Shown: positions 47,651 to 57,890 of the stretch, one piece after another
Numbering within the stretch: the first letter of the stretch is position 1
Layout: every line of letters begins with the position of its first letter
From: Telopea speciosissima
Lineage: Eukaryota; Streptophyta; Magnoliopsida; Proteales; Proteaceae
Assembly: GCF_018873765.1 (NCBI RefSeq)
Contig: NC_057918.1
Span: 70,159,871-70,223,870 of the forward strand
Length of the DNA: 64,000 bases
Reading direction: 5' to 3'
Translations under genes and position numbers: made by a program
The notes under the pieces: generated by a model
Told to the model about the DNA's origin: nothing
Databases searched by the model: none
Seen by the model: the letters and a program-made list of their open reading frames with translations, nothing else

Positions 47651-49828
47651 ACTAACCAGTTGCCGGTTTGAGAGTCGTTTTTTGTTTTCCGGTTTTGTAT
47701 GGGTTTCATATACTGAAGATGAGTATTTGATGAAAATCAATCATTACCACTACTGTTTATACTTCGCTGTCGTCTGTTACTCTATCGTTTTCTAGTTACC
47801 ACTATCATTACTACTGGTTGATAAAAATCCTGTGGCTGCTATCTTGCGATTCCTCATACCAGAAGTGAATCGAACTCCATCAATTTATCTGCTGCTATTT
47901 TGTTCGAATCTCTGCTGCTGCCCTAAGCGATGACTCCATCAATGGCTTCTATTAGGCAGCGATTTGTTCTTGAAGTTCAGTGAGGGTTGAAGAAGATTTC
48001 TGCGAGCTAACGTTTCCTGTTGGATGCGTGATTTCCGTGAGATAAAGTTTCCAGAAATTCTTCTTCCTGTGTTCTCGGTTGCGAGATTGGTACTTGCTTG
48101 GTTCTGCTCCTGCAGCTTGGTGCTAGAGATGGCTTGATCCGGAGGTGCTTACAAATAGAATTTCTGCATATGGTATGTGGTTGTTTTAATTCCTGAATAC
48201 CAGCATACCTTTGTTTTTCTATTGATGAAGGCAACACCGCCAAGAAGGCCTGGTTATCCCCTTGGTTTTGCCTCTGGTTCACGCTGGAGTGATCTGGTTC
48301 TGAGCCCTACCGCCAGATTGGAGTTGCAGGATTTTTTGTTTCTTCTGCAAATATTGCTGGTTTGGTAGAGTATTAGTTGGGTTTGGAGGGCTGTGAGTTA
48401 GAAAATTAAATCTGAGACTTTGCGAAGTTTGAATGTGAATCACGGGTGCTGACTCGATCTGAAGAGGCACAACTCCCCGCCTTGGTTCTGGTTTTGTGGA
48501 AGGAAGAAGAGGAACTCCTCCTTTCGTTACTTCACCTTTTCTTTCTTATTCTCGATATTACCCCTTTGATTTAAGTATTATTTCATTCATTACCTACCTC
48601 CTCTTTACGTACCAATTTTACCCTTTTACCCACTGCTTCTTCAAATTGCTATATCCCCCTTGAAAATTCTGGTGTATTACCAGATTGCCCCTCCTCCTTT
48701 AAATTTGGCCTTACTTATGCATATATATGAATTTCACTTAAATTACGGTTCCGCCATTACCTCTTGCTATTGCCTATTGTATACTTGGATGGGTCCATCC
48801 CGAACAAAATTGGGTATTTTGACCTGGTTCCAAATCAATTGGAGATTGCATGCTGTAATTACAGAATTGCCATTGGGTATACATATGTGCCATATTATTG
48901 CTATGGTGGGCCTCAGATCACATCAATTTGTTTTTTGGCAAATTGGTACTTACATGACATTGAGGTTGGAGTTTGTTTTGAGGTGGAGATTGGAAATTAT
49001 TGAGATGCTGGTCATATACCAAACTGCCATTGCCCTTTTAATTTCGACATTACTTTAAAATTCTTGAAGTATAGTTGCCCAGGTGGGCCCCGGATACATG
49101 TGGGATTTGTACTTCTTTGAAGGTTGGACCTTGCATGGTGGTTGGTGGCTCCAGTGAAGGGAGGTTAGAAACTGATTTTGGGATTTTTATATCTACGGTT
49201 GTTATTTGCGGTGCTCTTGTTTATGGAAATTTTTTGTGATGCCCGTGCTTTGCAATGTTGATTATTGGCTGTTGTTTGTTCACGTGTACTGCTACACGTG
49301 AGGGGGAGATTGGAATTGGATATTATTATTTGCATATCTGCTCTGCACAAGTCATCAATTGGAGAGTCTTACCTTTCTCAAGAATATTTCAGTGAAGATT
49401 TCTCAAGATTTATTTCAGTGAAGGTTTTTACTTTTGAAGGGAAACTTTGAAGTTGCTGCCCTCCATCTTTTAAGCATGCTATGGTGTTTTTTGAAGATCG
49501 ATAGGAAAATTTCATTTGTGCGATTGAATTGATTCTTACTTTGAAGATCGAGTTCTTTCCTTATATTGAAGATCGAGTCTTCTCTAATAAGAAATCAAGT
49601 TTCGCAATTATTGGAGAACATCTGTCATCGTTACCTATCTGCTCTTTTTGGATTGCGGTTGATGTTATCTATTGTCCAGTGCTTGGGTTGATATTTCTAT
49701 TGGTTTTATCGGAGTTTCCTCTGTGCTCACTGAAGTCTACAACTACTATTCAAGATTGGTGTTAAGTTTGATTTTTTATTCTTTTTAGTCCAAGCTGGAG
49801 CCTTTCTTTTGATATCTGTATACTCCAG
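47651..49828. other. Non-coding interior of the LTR element
   Basis: No gag, protease, integrase or reverse transcriptase segment is visible in any frame. Short frames (60-130 codons) lack similarity to known domains. The interior is T-rich with scattered GAAGATTTC-like repeats near 49380-49570. Such an element would depend on another copia-like element for proteins. Confidence 0.7.
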
Positions 49829-49840
49829 CTTGAGGTGGAG
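49829..49840 (+). promoter_or_regulatory. Polypurine tract
   Basis: GCTTGAGGTGGAG directly precedes the TGTTGAGAAG start of the 3' LTR, the expected place for plus-strand priming. Confidence 0.7.
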
Positions 49841-50155
49841 TGTTGAGAAGTGTACCACGATTGGGGGAGTGTCCCTATTGTGGTTGAGTCCATTATGGTT
49901 TCCTTTATTGTTTTATGTCTTTAATTGTTAGGAGTTAGGAGTCAGTTTCCTAGTCTAAGTTAGTTACGTATGTTAGATTAGGCTTAGTTTCCTTTTCCTT
50001 TTATGATTGTAATGGTTTTATTATAAATAAGATACTTGAGGGAGGAAGCAAAACAACACATACGGCTTCTACCCTTGCAGCTACTCTTCTCCTCTTCTTT
50101 CTTCTGTCTTTTCTCCACTCTAAGGTTACTGGTTACAGGTCCTAGGTTTTCTACA
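49841..50155 (+). repeat. Right LTR, complete
   Basis: The LTR is 315 bases, from TGTTGAGAAG to TTTTCTACA, with TATAAATA at 50032-50039. Its last 229 bases match the left LTR. Viral sequence (ATCCATATTGC..) begins at 50156 with no gap. Confidence 0.85.
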
Positions 50156-51476
50156 ATCCATATTGCAACCACTGTCAAAGATGTTGCTTATGCATCTACT
50201 CTCATCTCTACAAGAGAAAAAGAAAAGAAAAGATTGGAAGAACAACTCAGTTGGGCTCAGGCTCCACTTCATCCCTCTAGTGGTCCTTATTATCCTGACT
50301 TCCCTCCTGTCATTGAATATGCGGCTTGACCGCCACATCACAGTTTTCCGACAGAACTACTAAAAGAATTACAGCAGGACCAGAGACGGTTGGGATAAAG
50401 GAAGTCCTCACGATCTTCATCAACTTCTTCCAGATCTGTGTCACAAGGTTCTCCTCAGCGACAACCTCAGCAGAGTCCACTGGATTTTTTCAGGCCATAT
50501 CAATCTTATTCTCAACCTGCTTTCCAACCTAGTCACCCCAGCACTCCCCAACCTCCTCCGTTTGTTCCCTATATTCCCCCAGCCAGACCACAATCCACTC
50601 AGCCGGCATGTTCTCCATTACTCCCGGCAACCAACTCTAACTCGTTGAGTACCTTCCTCAAACAGCTTTCCTCTACCTCCAGGCATAAGGTCCCTGTACT
50701 TTCTTTACAGGAACCCATTGACTCTGTTTTTGACTTGTTTGAATCCTTTCTTGGATCCGAGGATTTGAACCCTGTTTTTCCGGCTACAGCAGATGATCCT
50801 CAGAACCAGAACCAGAATCAACAAGGAACTGGTGTTACTACTGAACCCCTTTCAGATGAAGGAGAAAATACCCCCCCAGGATATCCCTCAACATGTTCCC
50901 CTTCCAAATTACCAACCTTTCCAGAACCAGGATCCTAAGCAATTGTTTACTTTTGATGGCACCCCATTCCACCAGTGGCCCAATAAAATTTCTGAATTTA
51001 ATGCTTGGTTGACTGCTGAATTGCTTCAAGAAGGTGTTACCCCGCGAACGGCTATTACCAAATTTTTAGCTCGGACACACGGCACTCTCCGTGAATGGTA
51101 CATGTCCCTTGGCCCATACCGCCAGTTACAACAGGTCCAACTAGGAGCCGATGAGTTCGTTTTCCAACTCTATAATGAATTTATCGGCCCCCTTAACAGC
51201 AACAGGATCAAAGCCTGTGAAGAATATTTCCAGATGAAATGTTGTTCTTTCAAAAAGTCTGACCTGGAAAAACACTTCACTCGCATGGTAGATCGTTTCT
51301 ATATTCTTGGAGGAATTGATGATGTAAAAATGAAGCAAGTCTTTCTGAATTCTTTTCCCGACCCTTTGGGAAAGGATGCCCTAAAAAATCTGCATATCGA
51401 AAGTCTGCAGTTGCATCAAGTCACCCCTTGGTCGATTGTACCAGGAAATTTAAACCGCCCTCCAGAAGCTTTGTGA
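50156..51476 (+). pseudogene. Right pararetrovirus copy: 5'-truncated coat-protein region
   Basis: It starts inside the inter-domain coiled-coil region (equivalent to left-copy base 45705). Breaks include a stop at 50327-50329, one more C than the left copy in a C-run near 50871-50877, and an extra C near 51425 that ends the coat frame at 51474-51476. The coat domain with FTFDGTPFHQWPNKISEF lies at ~50948-51470. Movement protein and the start of the next region are missing. Confidence 0.88.
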
Positions 51477-51519
51477 CCAACAACAATTCTTCAAAACATG
51501 GGAAAAGACTACTGAGAAG

Positions 51520-52809
51520 TTGAAAGACACTTGTGATAATTCTTATTTAAAGATCAAGTGCAAGGACCAGATCTACAATTGCCCCACGAAGAAGCAGTCT
51601 CATGTTGCTCGCTTTCGCAGAAACAAATCCACTTCTCATAAGCATCAATGTTCTCGTCCTTCTCATAGGCAACAAAAAGGCAAAAGATACAAGTATTTCA
51701 AGCGCAAGAAGTTTAGGGGAAAAACTTCTGATAAGTGCTTTTCTTGTGGAAAGAAAGGCCATTTTGCCAAAAATTGCCCTGACAAACAGAAGAAGGCAAA
51801 GCTCTTGCACATGCTGACCCAATTTGATGCCACAGATGATCCAGATGCAGACATAGAGTCTCTTTACTCTGTTGATGAGGACTTTTCACCAGATCTCCTA
51901 TTTGCCCTGGAAGAACAGTTCTCAGATGCAGAATCTAATCCAGACTCCGAGTCTGACGGATTTGAACCCGTCTACCCTTTATCCCCCCCACCTTTACCCG
52001 CTCTTCCAACTACTAGAGTTTCTCTCCCCCTGGCCCCTTTGTACATAGTCCCCACTTCATGGGACCGCTCGGTTAAAATCATAGGCTATTTTGATACCGG
52101 CGCCACTATGACCATTTTAGCCCCTCATGTGCTACCCTCTTCTGGTTGGAAATCCCATAAACAGTATTTCACCGCAGCGGATGGCAAAACCTTTGCCGTC
52201 GACCTCATTTCAAAAGCCCCTATCAAGTTCAAAATCTTCCCCACTTTAACCATCAGCCATAGAGTCTTAGGATCCTCTCTCCCTGGTCGCGATGCGCTTA
52301 TCGGTTTTGACCTCCACAGTCAGTTTCCTTCTTTACAATGGAATGCCAAAGGTCTGACCTATAAGAAGCAGTTTCTTCCCTGGACTACTGTCCCCAACCT
52401 TTTTCTCATAATTACGTTTACAGATCTCAAGCACCGATTGATTTCTCACTGTTGTGTTGACTCTCATACGGAATTCCTTGAAAAGTGTGATCACCCGTTG
52501 TGGAAGAACTCCCAGTTTTTCATCAAACTTCCCTTCAAGAAGAATGAGGATGCCAATCCCACTAAAGCCAGCCATGCTGGAATGAATCCAGACCATCTTG
52601 CGCTGGCTCAAGAAGAAGTCACCCTTTTACAAGCCCAAGGCGTCATTGAACCAACTTCATTCCCCTGGGCATGCGACGCTTTTTATGTCAACAAGCGAGC
52701 TGAACAAACTCGTGGGAAACTTCGACTTGTCATCAACTATCAGCCTCTCAATGCTTTCTTGACTGATGACAAATTCCCACTGCCAACTCGGCCAGCTCTC
52801 ATGCTTTAA
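51520..52809 (+). pseudogene. Right pararetrovirus copy: knuckle, protease and start of reverse transcriptase
   Basis: A 429-codon frame stays open here although the left copy is broken in the same stretch. The CCHC knuckle lies at 51736-51777, protease DTGA at 52093-52104, and the N-terminal reverse transcriptase with TRGKLRLVINYQPLN near the end. It stops at TAA 52807-52809, at exactly the same codon as in the left copy. The shared break shows that both derive from an already defective sequence. Confidence 0.9.
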
Positions 52810-54081
52810 CTTGCTGGAGCCACAGTCTTCAGTAAATTCGACTTAAAAGCAGGATTTTGGGAACTCGATATCTTCCCAGATGATCGTCCTAAAACTGGAT
52901 TCTGCATCCCAAGCCACCATTTTCATTGGAATGTTATGTCTTTTGGCCTCAAGGTTGCTCCCTCTCTCTTCCAGAAGGCGATGATGCACAGTTATGCACC
53001 CATTCAGAAGCATGCTCTCATTTATATAGATGATATTCTCCTCTTTTCCAAAAACGAGGAAGAACACCAACAGCTTTCGTCCCAGTTTCTTGACATCACC
53101 ATACAACATGGTATCATGCTCTCTGCCAAGAAGATGGAAATTGGAGTCTCTAAAGTTAACTTTCTTGGAGTTATCATTACCAACGGTACATATGATCTCC
53201 AGCTGCACATTGGCAAATCTCTGCTGGAATTTTCAGATGGTCCGTTCACTATACCTCAGCTCCAACGATTCCTTGGAATTGTTAATTACATGATCGAGTT
53301 TATCCCTAATCAAACCCGGTACGTTGGACCACTCAACAAGCTCCTCAAATAGACCTCACCTCCCTGGTCTTCTGAACATACCCAAGCAGTCCAGGCACTA
53401 AAGCAGTTAGCCCAACGGCTGCCTTCCCTGTAGATTCCTTCTAATGGGCTCCGCATTCTTCAAACAGATGCCAGCGATGACCAATGGGCAGCAGTATTGC
53501 TTGAAGAACTTCATAATGGAACCCGAAAAGTGTGTGGATACAGAAGTGCACAGTTTAAACCAGCTGAACGCCATTACCATTCCACTTTCAAAGAGATATT
53601 GGCAGTTCGCCGAGGGATTGAAAAATTCCAATTTTATCTCATTGGCCACACCTTCCAGATTGAAATGGACATGTCATCTTTCCCCAGAATGCTTCAATTC
53701 AAGCAGAAGGTTCTCCCAGAACCACAACTCCTCAGATGGGCACAATGGTTCTCTCAATGGTCATTCAAGGTCAAACACATCAAGGGAAAAGAAAATGTTT
53801 TAGCAGATTTCTTATCCCGCACCAAGGACCCTATCCACTCTACCATTCCCATACTCTGTATGCCCCTTTGGCCTTCAGCCCGGTCTCGTCCCTCAACTTC
53901 TCAAGATCCAGGTCCCTCAGCGCAGCCATTACCACCCCCAGCACTTGACCTTACCTCTTTGTTACCCACTCTCCCCTCTGAAATTTATTCTGATATTTTA
54001 GGAAGAACAATGACCAGCTACAACACCCAAACCTATCAATCCCTTCTTGCCGTCCTTACCCATAAATATGGCCTTACCTAG
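52810..54081 (+). pseudogene. Right pararetrovirus copy: reverse transcriptase and RNase H
   Basis: After the shared stop, the frame reopens with the palm (YIDD at 53023-53034), connection and RNase H (LQTDASDDQWAAVL near 53458-53500). Stops at 53350-53352 and near 53432 are specific to this copy. The tail ends at a TAG at 54079-54081, where the left copy reads through. Confidence 0.9.
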
Positions 54082-54790
54082 GATTGGCAAGTTTGTCACC
54101 CGGATCATCCCTACCTTACCCTATTTACCATCACCCACTATTTCAGCTTTGAAAAAGAATTTGTAGTATTCTTTTGGCACCTTTTGGTAGTCCATAAGAT
54201 TGCCATGTGTTTCTCCATTCATGCCCTCATGCATTACCTCCGGCAAACCTCTTTAGTATACCGTGTCCCATCCCGGACCAATATCCTTTTCCGTCTTGCT
54301 GTTCCATCCCACTGTGCAAGATTTCTCCAGCTATTTGCTCCTATTCCTCATTGGATCAATCTCCTGTCTAGCCGACCCCGTGATCATTTCTTTGTCACCA
54401 TCCTGTTCCATTGCCCTGTTGATCATATCCATCCAGCTCTTGTTGAACCCCCCATCTTAGACCATCATCTTATCGCCTACAGTCCCACCTTTTCCATCCT
54501 TGGAACTTCTGATGATGACCTATTTGCTCGACGCGACACCGATGATGCCACTAGGGAGCGTTGGAGACAGTTCATGCACTCCATGTGGGCTAAGAACTAG
54601 GTGAACCCTGCCACCATACCTCCCATCCTTATCAATACCACTCATACAGCATGGGATGTCAATACTATTCATCTCCACCACCCTGTTATTCATCATATCA
54701 TGATGCAACACGTGGAACATGAAGTGGATCACTACCTCGAAGCTCGTGCACACTCTTCCGATTCGGATTAGCTTTGAAAATTTTTGTGAC
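54082..54790 (+). pseudogene. Right pararetrovirus copy: 3'-terminal region
   Basis: A frame at 54184-54600 equals the left 41158-41688 region and ends at a TAG at 54598-54600 not seen in the left copy. The following bases encode a His-rich stretch (VIHHIMMQHVEHEVDHYLE) before non-coding DNA. The function is unknown. Confidence 0.55.
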
Positions 54791-55033
54791 AAACTTTCGG
54801 TCTGCTATCAGTCTCTTTTATGAAAGTTGTGGTTGTGTTTGAAAGCCTAAAGTTTGTAATTCTAAAGTTGGTATTTGGGGTTGTAATAAGTCTGTGTGTG
54901 TCGGTGGATTCCAAATATTTTTAAGTTCGTGTGTGTTGTAAGATCATAACAGGTTTATTTAAGTCCGTGTGTGTTGTAAGATCATAAGAGGTTTAGTATG
55001 AAGTATGGAAGTATGATTTGATACCAAGTATGA
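54791..55033. promoter_or_regulatory. Non-coding viral end region, right arm
   Basis: It matches the left arm (40098-40181 and 40919-41050) in inverted orientation. It holds repeated GTGTGTTGTAAGATCATAA motifs and AGTATGAAGTATG repeats next to the LINE 2 junction. In the left arm the coding-strand sequence at the junction reads TGGTATCAAAG, similar to the tRNA-Met primer site used by pararetroviruses, so this may be the intergenic region. I cannot locate a promoter with confidence. Confidence 0.45.
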
Positions 55034-55980
55034 AGTATGAAAGATGAGGCAAAGGAAAGTCTGATTGACCTGGGCAAGCTGGCTGGGATTAAAGAAGAAG
55101 CTGCGGATGGCTTTGATGAGATCGTCCTTGATATGATCCCAACAGCTAATAAAGAATCCCATGTTGAAGCCATCAGGACCAAGTGCCTTATTGAATTTAT
55201 GGGACAAGATAGCCTTGGTAATCTCATCATCAGAAGAGATGGCAAGAAGAGAGTTAGCCAGGGAGGAGGGGACAAATTTGGTGATGAGGCCAGGGGGGAT
55301 GGGAGAGGAAGGGGGAAATGGGGATTGAAGAGGGAGGTGAAAAAAGAAGCCGCCTCGGCCTTAATGTCAAGGACAGAGGAAAGTGGGGAACCATCCCGAG
55401 CAATGACCAGGGTGATGGATTTGGAATTCAATCTGGCTTTCTGAGAACGATGAAAGAATGCCGAATTCGAATCACTAAGCTCCAGCCACCTAATGCGGGC
55501 TTTCTGGCGAAGGAAACTTTCTTCCAGAGAGGAAAGGGAGGAGAGCTCATCGGTAAGCTTTCTCTCTTCCTCAGCCAGCAAGGAGTTGTGCGGATCCGTT
55601 TGGAGGCGGGATTGCACAGAAGCCAGATCGGAACGGCAGGAAGAGATCCGGGAGGGGAGATTACCAAAGGTGGCAGAACTCCAGATTTGGTGAACCTGAG
55701 CTTTCTGGCAAAAGCATTGAGAGGGAGGGAGGGGCAATGGATGGGGGAATTCCAAGCTTGAAGAATGGTAGGGAGATAGAGAGGGTGGGAGGTCCACATG
55801 TCAAAGAACTTAAAAGGTTTGGGGCCGAAAGAGGAATATTGCTGGATGAGGAGATGGCAGGGACTGTGATCAGAAAGCCCTTGGAGAAGGAAATTGGCAT
55901 TGGACTGGGGGGAGGAGATGAACCAGGCTTCATTGATGAGGAACCGATTAAGCTTGCAAGCAATACGGTCGATGCCCCCC
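55034..55980 (-). pseudogene. LINE 2, 5' portion: end of endonuclease to reverse transcriptase fingers
   Basis: Reading from ~55980 down: DRIACKLNRFLINEAWF and GLSDHSPCHLLIQQYSSFGP (end of the endonuclease), then RIRWLELSDSNSAFFHRSQKA and KFNKALGPDGFNMGFFI. It ends with VNQTFLCLI just before the viral block. In LINE 1 the next residues are PKKKGAS..; in LINE 2 the equivalent residues are at 40097, which proves that the two parts belong together. The 5' end is truncated in the endonuclease domain, so LINE 2 is a partial insertion. Confidence 0.88.
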
Positions 55981-57431
55981 CATCCTTGGAATATACTCAA
56001 AATGCACTTTCTTCTTTTTTTCTTTGAGCATGGTATTTTACATCAAAATAGTTACTCTTGTACCCCTTAGCAGAATGGTGTAGCTAAATGAAAAAATAGA
56101 CATCTCTTGAAATTTCCCGTTCTTTATTATTTCATATGAATGTTCCCGAAAGTTTTTTTTTGGGAGGCTATTTTAACTGCTTGTTATTTGATTAGTCGCA
56201 TGCCTTCCTTTGTTCTTAATAATAAATCTTCTATGAGTATTGTATTTCCCAATTCTCTAGTTTCATTACTACCTCGTGTGTTTGGTTGCTCCTGTTTTGT
56301 TATGTTTTATGACAGGGCAGGATAAATATCTCTAAGTGCTTCAAATGTGTTTTTTTTGGATACGTACTCAAAAAGGTCATCGTTGTTATGACGCTCTTAC
56401 TTGTCAACAGTTTCTGAGTGCTGATATTACGTTCTTTGAAATTACACCATACTTTTCTGCTGAGGGTCGCCACTTGGAAATTGACATTTCCCAGGTACTT
56501 CCTCTTCTTGCTGTAGTTCCTTTTACAGAGTCTCGGCTTCCTTTGCAAGTATACCAGCAGTGCTCTAAACCAAGTTGACTTGTGACTGCATCTCCGTCTC
56601 TATTGCCCTTTGCCCAATCTGAATCCTTGGCTAGTATTCCTGCTTCTTCATCTACACCTGCTGACTTACTAGTTGCTTTAGGCAAAAGTACTTGTTCTTG
56701 CACTCATTGGTCTTTGGTCACTTGTCCGATTGATAATAATTTTGTTTTTGTGTCCCATCTCCCATCTCCCCTTCATAGTTTTGCTTGTCCTTATCTGCAT
56801 AATCTATACCAAAATCATATCAGGAGGCATTTTCTCATCCTGGGTTGAAGTTGGCTGTGGATGTGGAAATGGATGTCATTTTATTTCGAAAGACAAACCT
56901 TGGTTAATCTTCTTCCAGTTAAAGAGGTAATACGGCATTGTTGGGTGTATATTGTCAATTAAAAACCTGATGGATCTGTTGAGGGCCTAATGGCACAATT
57001 GGTGGCAAAAGGGTTTACGTAGACTTATGGTATAGACTACTTTGAGACTTTGTGGCTGTTGCTCGGTTAAACTCTGTCAAAGTACTTATTTCTTGTGCTG
57101 TTAATCTTGATTGGCCATTATATCTACTCGATGTCAAAAATACTTTTCTCTATGGTGCCTTATTTGAGGAGTTGTATATGGAGCAACCTCTTGAGTATGT
57201 TGCTCAGGGGGAGAGTGCTAGTAGAGTTTGTAAACTTCATAAAGCAATTTATGGTCTGAAGCAATCTCCTCGAGCTTGGTTTGATAAATTCTGCAAGGTT
57301 GTTACTCAGTGTGGATATACCCATTGTTATTCAGATCATCCAGTCTTTTATTGTCGCGTGATTCCGAGGTGGTAGTACTGGTTGTATATGTTGATGATAT
57401 AATTATTTTTGGTAATCATTCTTCCGGTATG
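55981..57431 (+). pseudogene. Copia integrase end, hinge and reverse transcriptase start
   Basis: Frames continue the copia of 37583-37843: LEYTQNALSSF, EHGILHQ, QNGVAK and KNRHLL (integrase). FFWEAILTACYLISRMPSFV and PRVFGCSCFV follow, then a hinge. The reverse transcriptase has DVKNTFLYGALFEELYMEQP, KLHKAIYGLKQSPRAWFDKF and a catalytic YVDD at 57387-57398. Many stops and frameshifts are present. It breaks off about 35 bases after YVDD at the LTR-like sequence starting at 57432. Confidence 0.85.
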
Positions 57432-57890
57432 TGTTGGGCCTTTCCCATGTGTTTTCATTGTAATGGGTCACTTTAATGGGACTATAATATGGGTAGAGGC
57501 TAGGTATACAGGATTAATTAAGTTAGTGACTTTATTTCTGTATTTTAATTGCTATTAAGTATTTTAGTTGGGCTTTTTTGAGTCTATTTCCTTTATTATT
57601 TCACGTTCCTAATCAATTCGGTTTACCTTATTAGTTAAGGATTGGGTTAGGCCTTTCCTTTTTAGTGTAGGAATTTGTTTTTGAGTCTTCTATATGCGAA
57701 TTTGATAAATAAAGTTGCTGCTTTTGCTGCTCTTCTTAACATTTGAATATATCGTGTTTGATCAAGATCCCTTGTGTTTGATCAAGGAATCCATTGTGTG
57801 CAATCAAGGTAGGTTTGTGTTTGATCCAATCAAACCATCTTGAAGTGTGAAGCCCGGGTGTTATTTTCTGTTGTTCTTATTATTCCAACA
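57432..57890 (+). mobile_element. LTR-like block (possible solo LTR)
   Basis: It starts TGTTGGGCC and ends TTATTCCAACA, giving inverted TGTTGG/CCAACA ends of an LTR. It carries a GATAAATAAAGTTGC segment and three GTGTTTGATCAAG repeats near 57760-57830. There is no primer site after it and no matching 5-bp duplication, and it does not resemble the 28530 LTR. It could be a solo LTR or the end of an element whose rest was lost. Confidence 0.45.

Larger units (their letters stand above)
47410..50155 (+). mobile_element. Non-autonomous LTR retrotransposon at the centre of the viral palindrome
   Basis: The 229 bases 47410-47638 repeat at 49927-50155 with few changes. The right LTR is longer, beginning TGTTGAGAAG at 49841 right after a purine tract, so the left LTR has lost its first ~86 bases. 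A tRNA-Met primer site follows the left LTR. The 2.2-kb interior has no gag or pol, which makes it a LARD/TRIM-like element. The right LTR ends ..TTCTACA, and viral sequence starts at the next base. Confidence 0.85.
40098..55033. mobile_element. 15-kb inverted (head-to-head) endogenous pararetrovirus block inside LINE 2
   Basis: Two viral copies face away from each other: left copy coding on the minus strand (47402 down to ~40098), right copy on the plus strand (50156 to ~55033). After removal of the hAT-like insertion, the left sequence from 45705 to ~40098 is ~4.86 kb and matches the right arm of ~4.87 kb almost base for base, including the non-coding tails (GTTGTAAGATCATAA.. with AGTATGAAGTATG). 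The left copy has 1.7 kb more at the 5' side (45706-47402). An LTR element occupies the centre. LINE 2 sequence flanks both outer ends, so the block entered LINE 2 or grew there by rearrangement. Confidence 0.9.
28530..57431 (+). mobile_element. Decayed copia retrotransposon carrying a nested stack of insertions
   Basis: Copia parts run in order on the plus strand: LTR 28530-28804, tRNA-Met primer site 28805-28816, gag from ~29600, pre-integrase and zinc finger to 31954, integrase 37583-37843 and from ~55981, and reverse transcriptase up to 57431. Removing the insertions leaves about 4.4 kb. The parts in between belong to a solo-LTR-like block, LINE 1, and LINE 2 with its viral block. The RNase H region and 3' LTR are absent because an unrelated LTR-like sequence starts at 57432. 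Stops and frameshifts throughout make it non-functional. Confidence 0.8.

Noticed and set aside
37844..55980. Clear target-site duplication for LINE 2
   Set aside because: Left (TCATAATGCC) and right (TCAAAATGCA) flanks are only loosely alike, and the copia frame implies at most a 2-base overlap with filler.
57432..57890. 3' LTR of the main copia element
   Set aside because: It does not resemble the 28530-28804 LTR and lacks a preceding RNase H region and polypurine tract.
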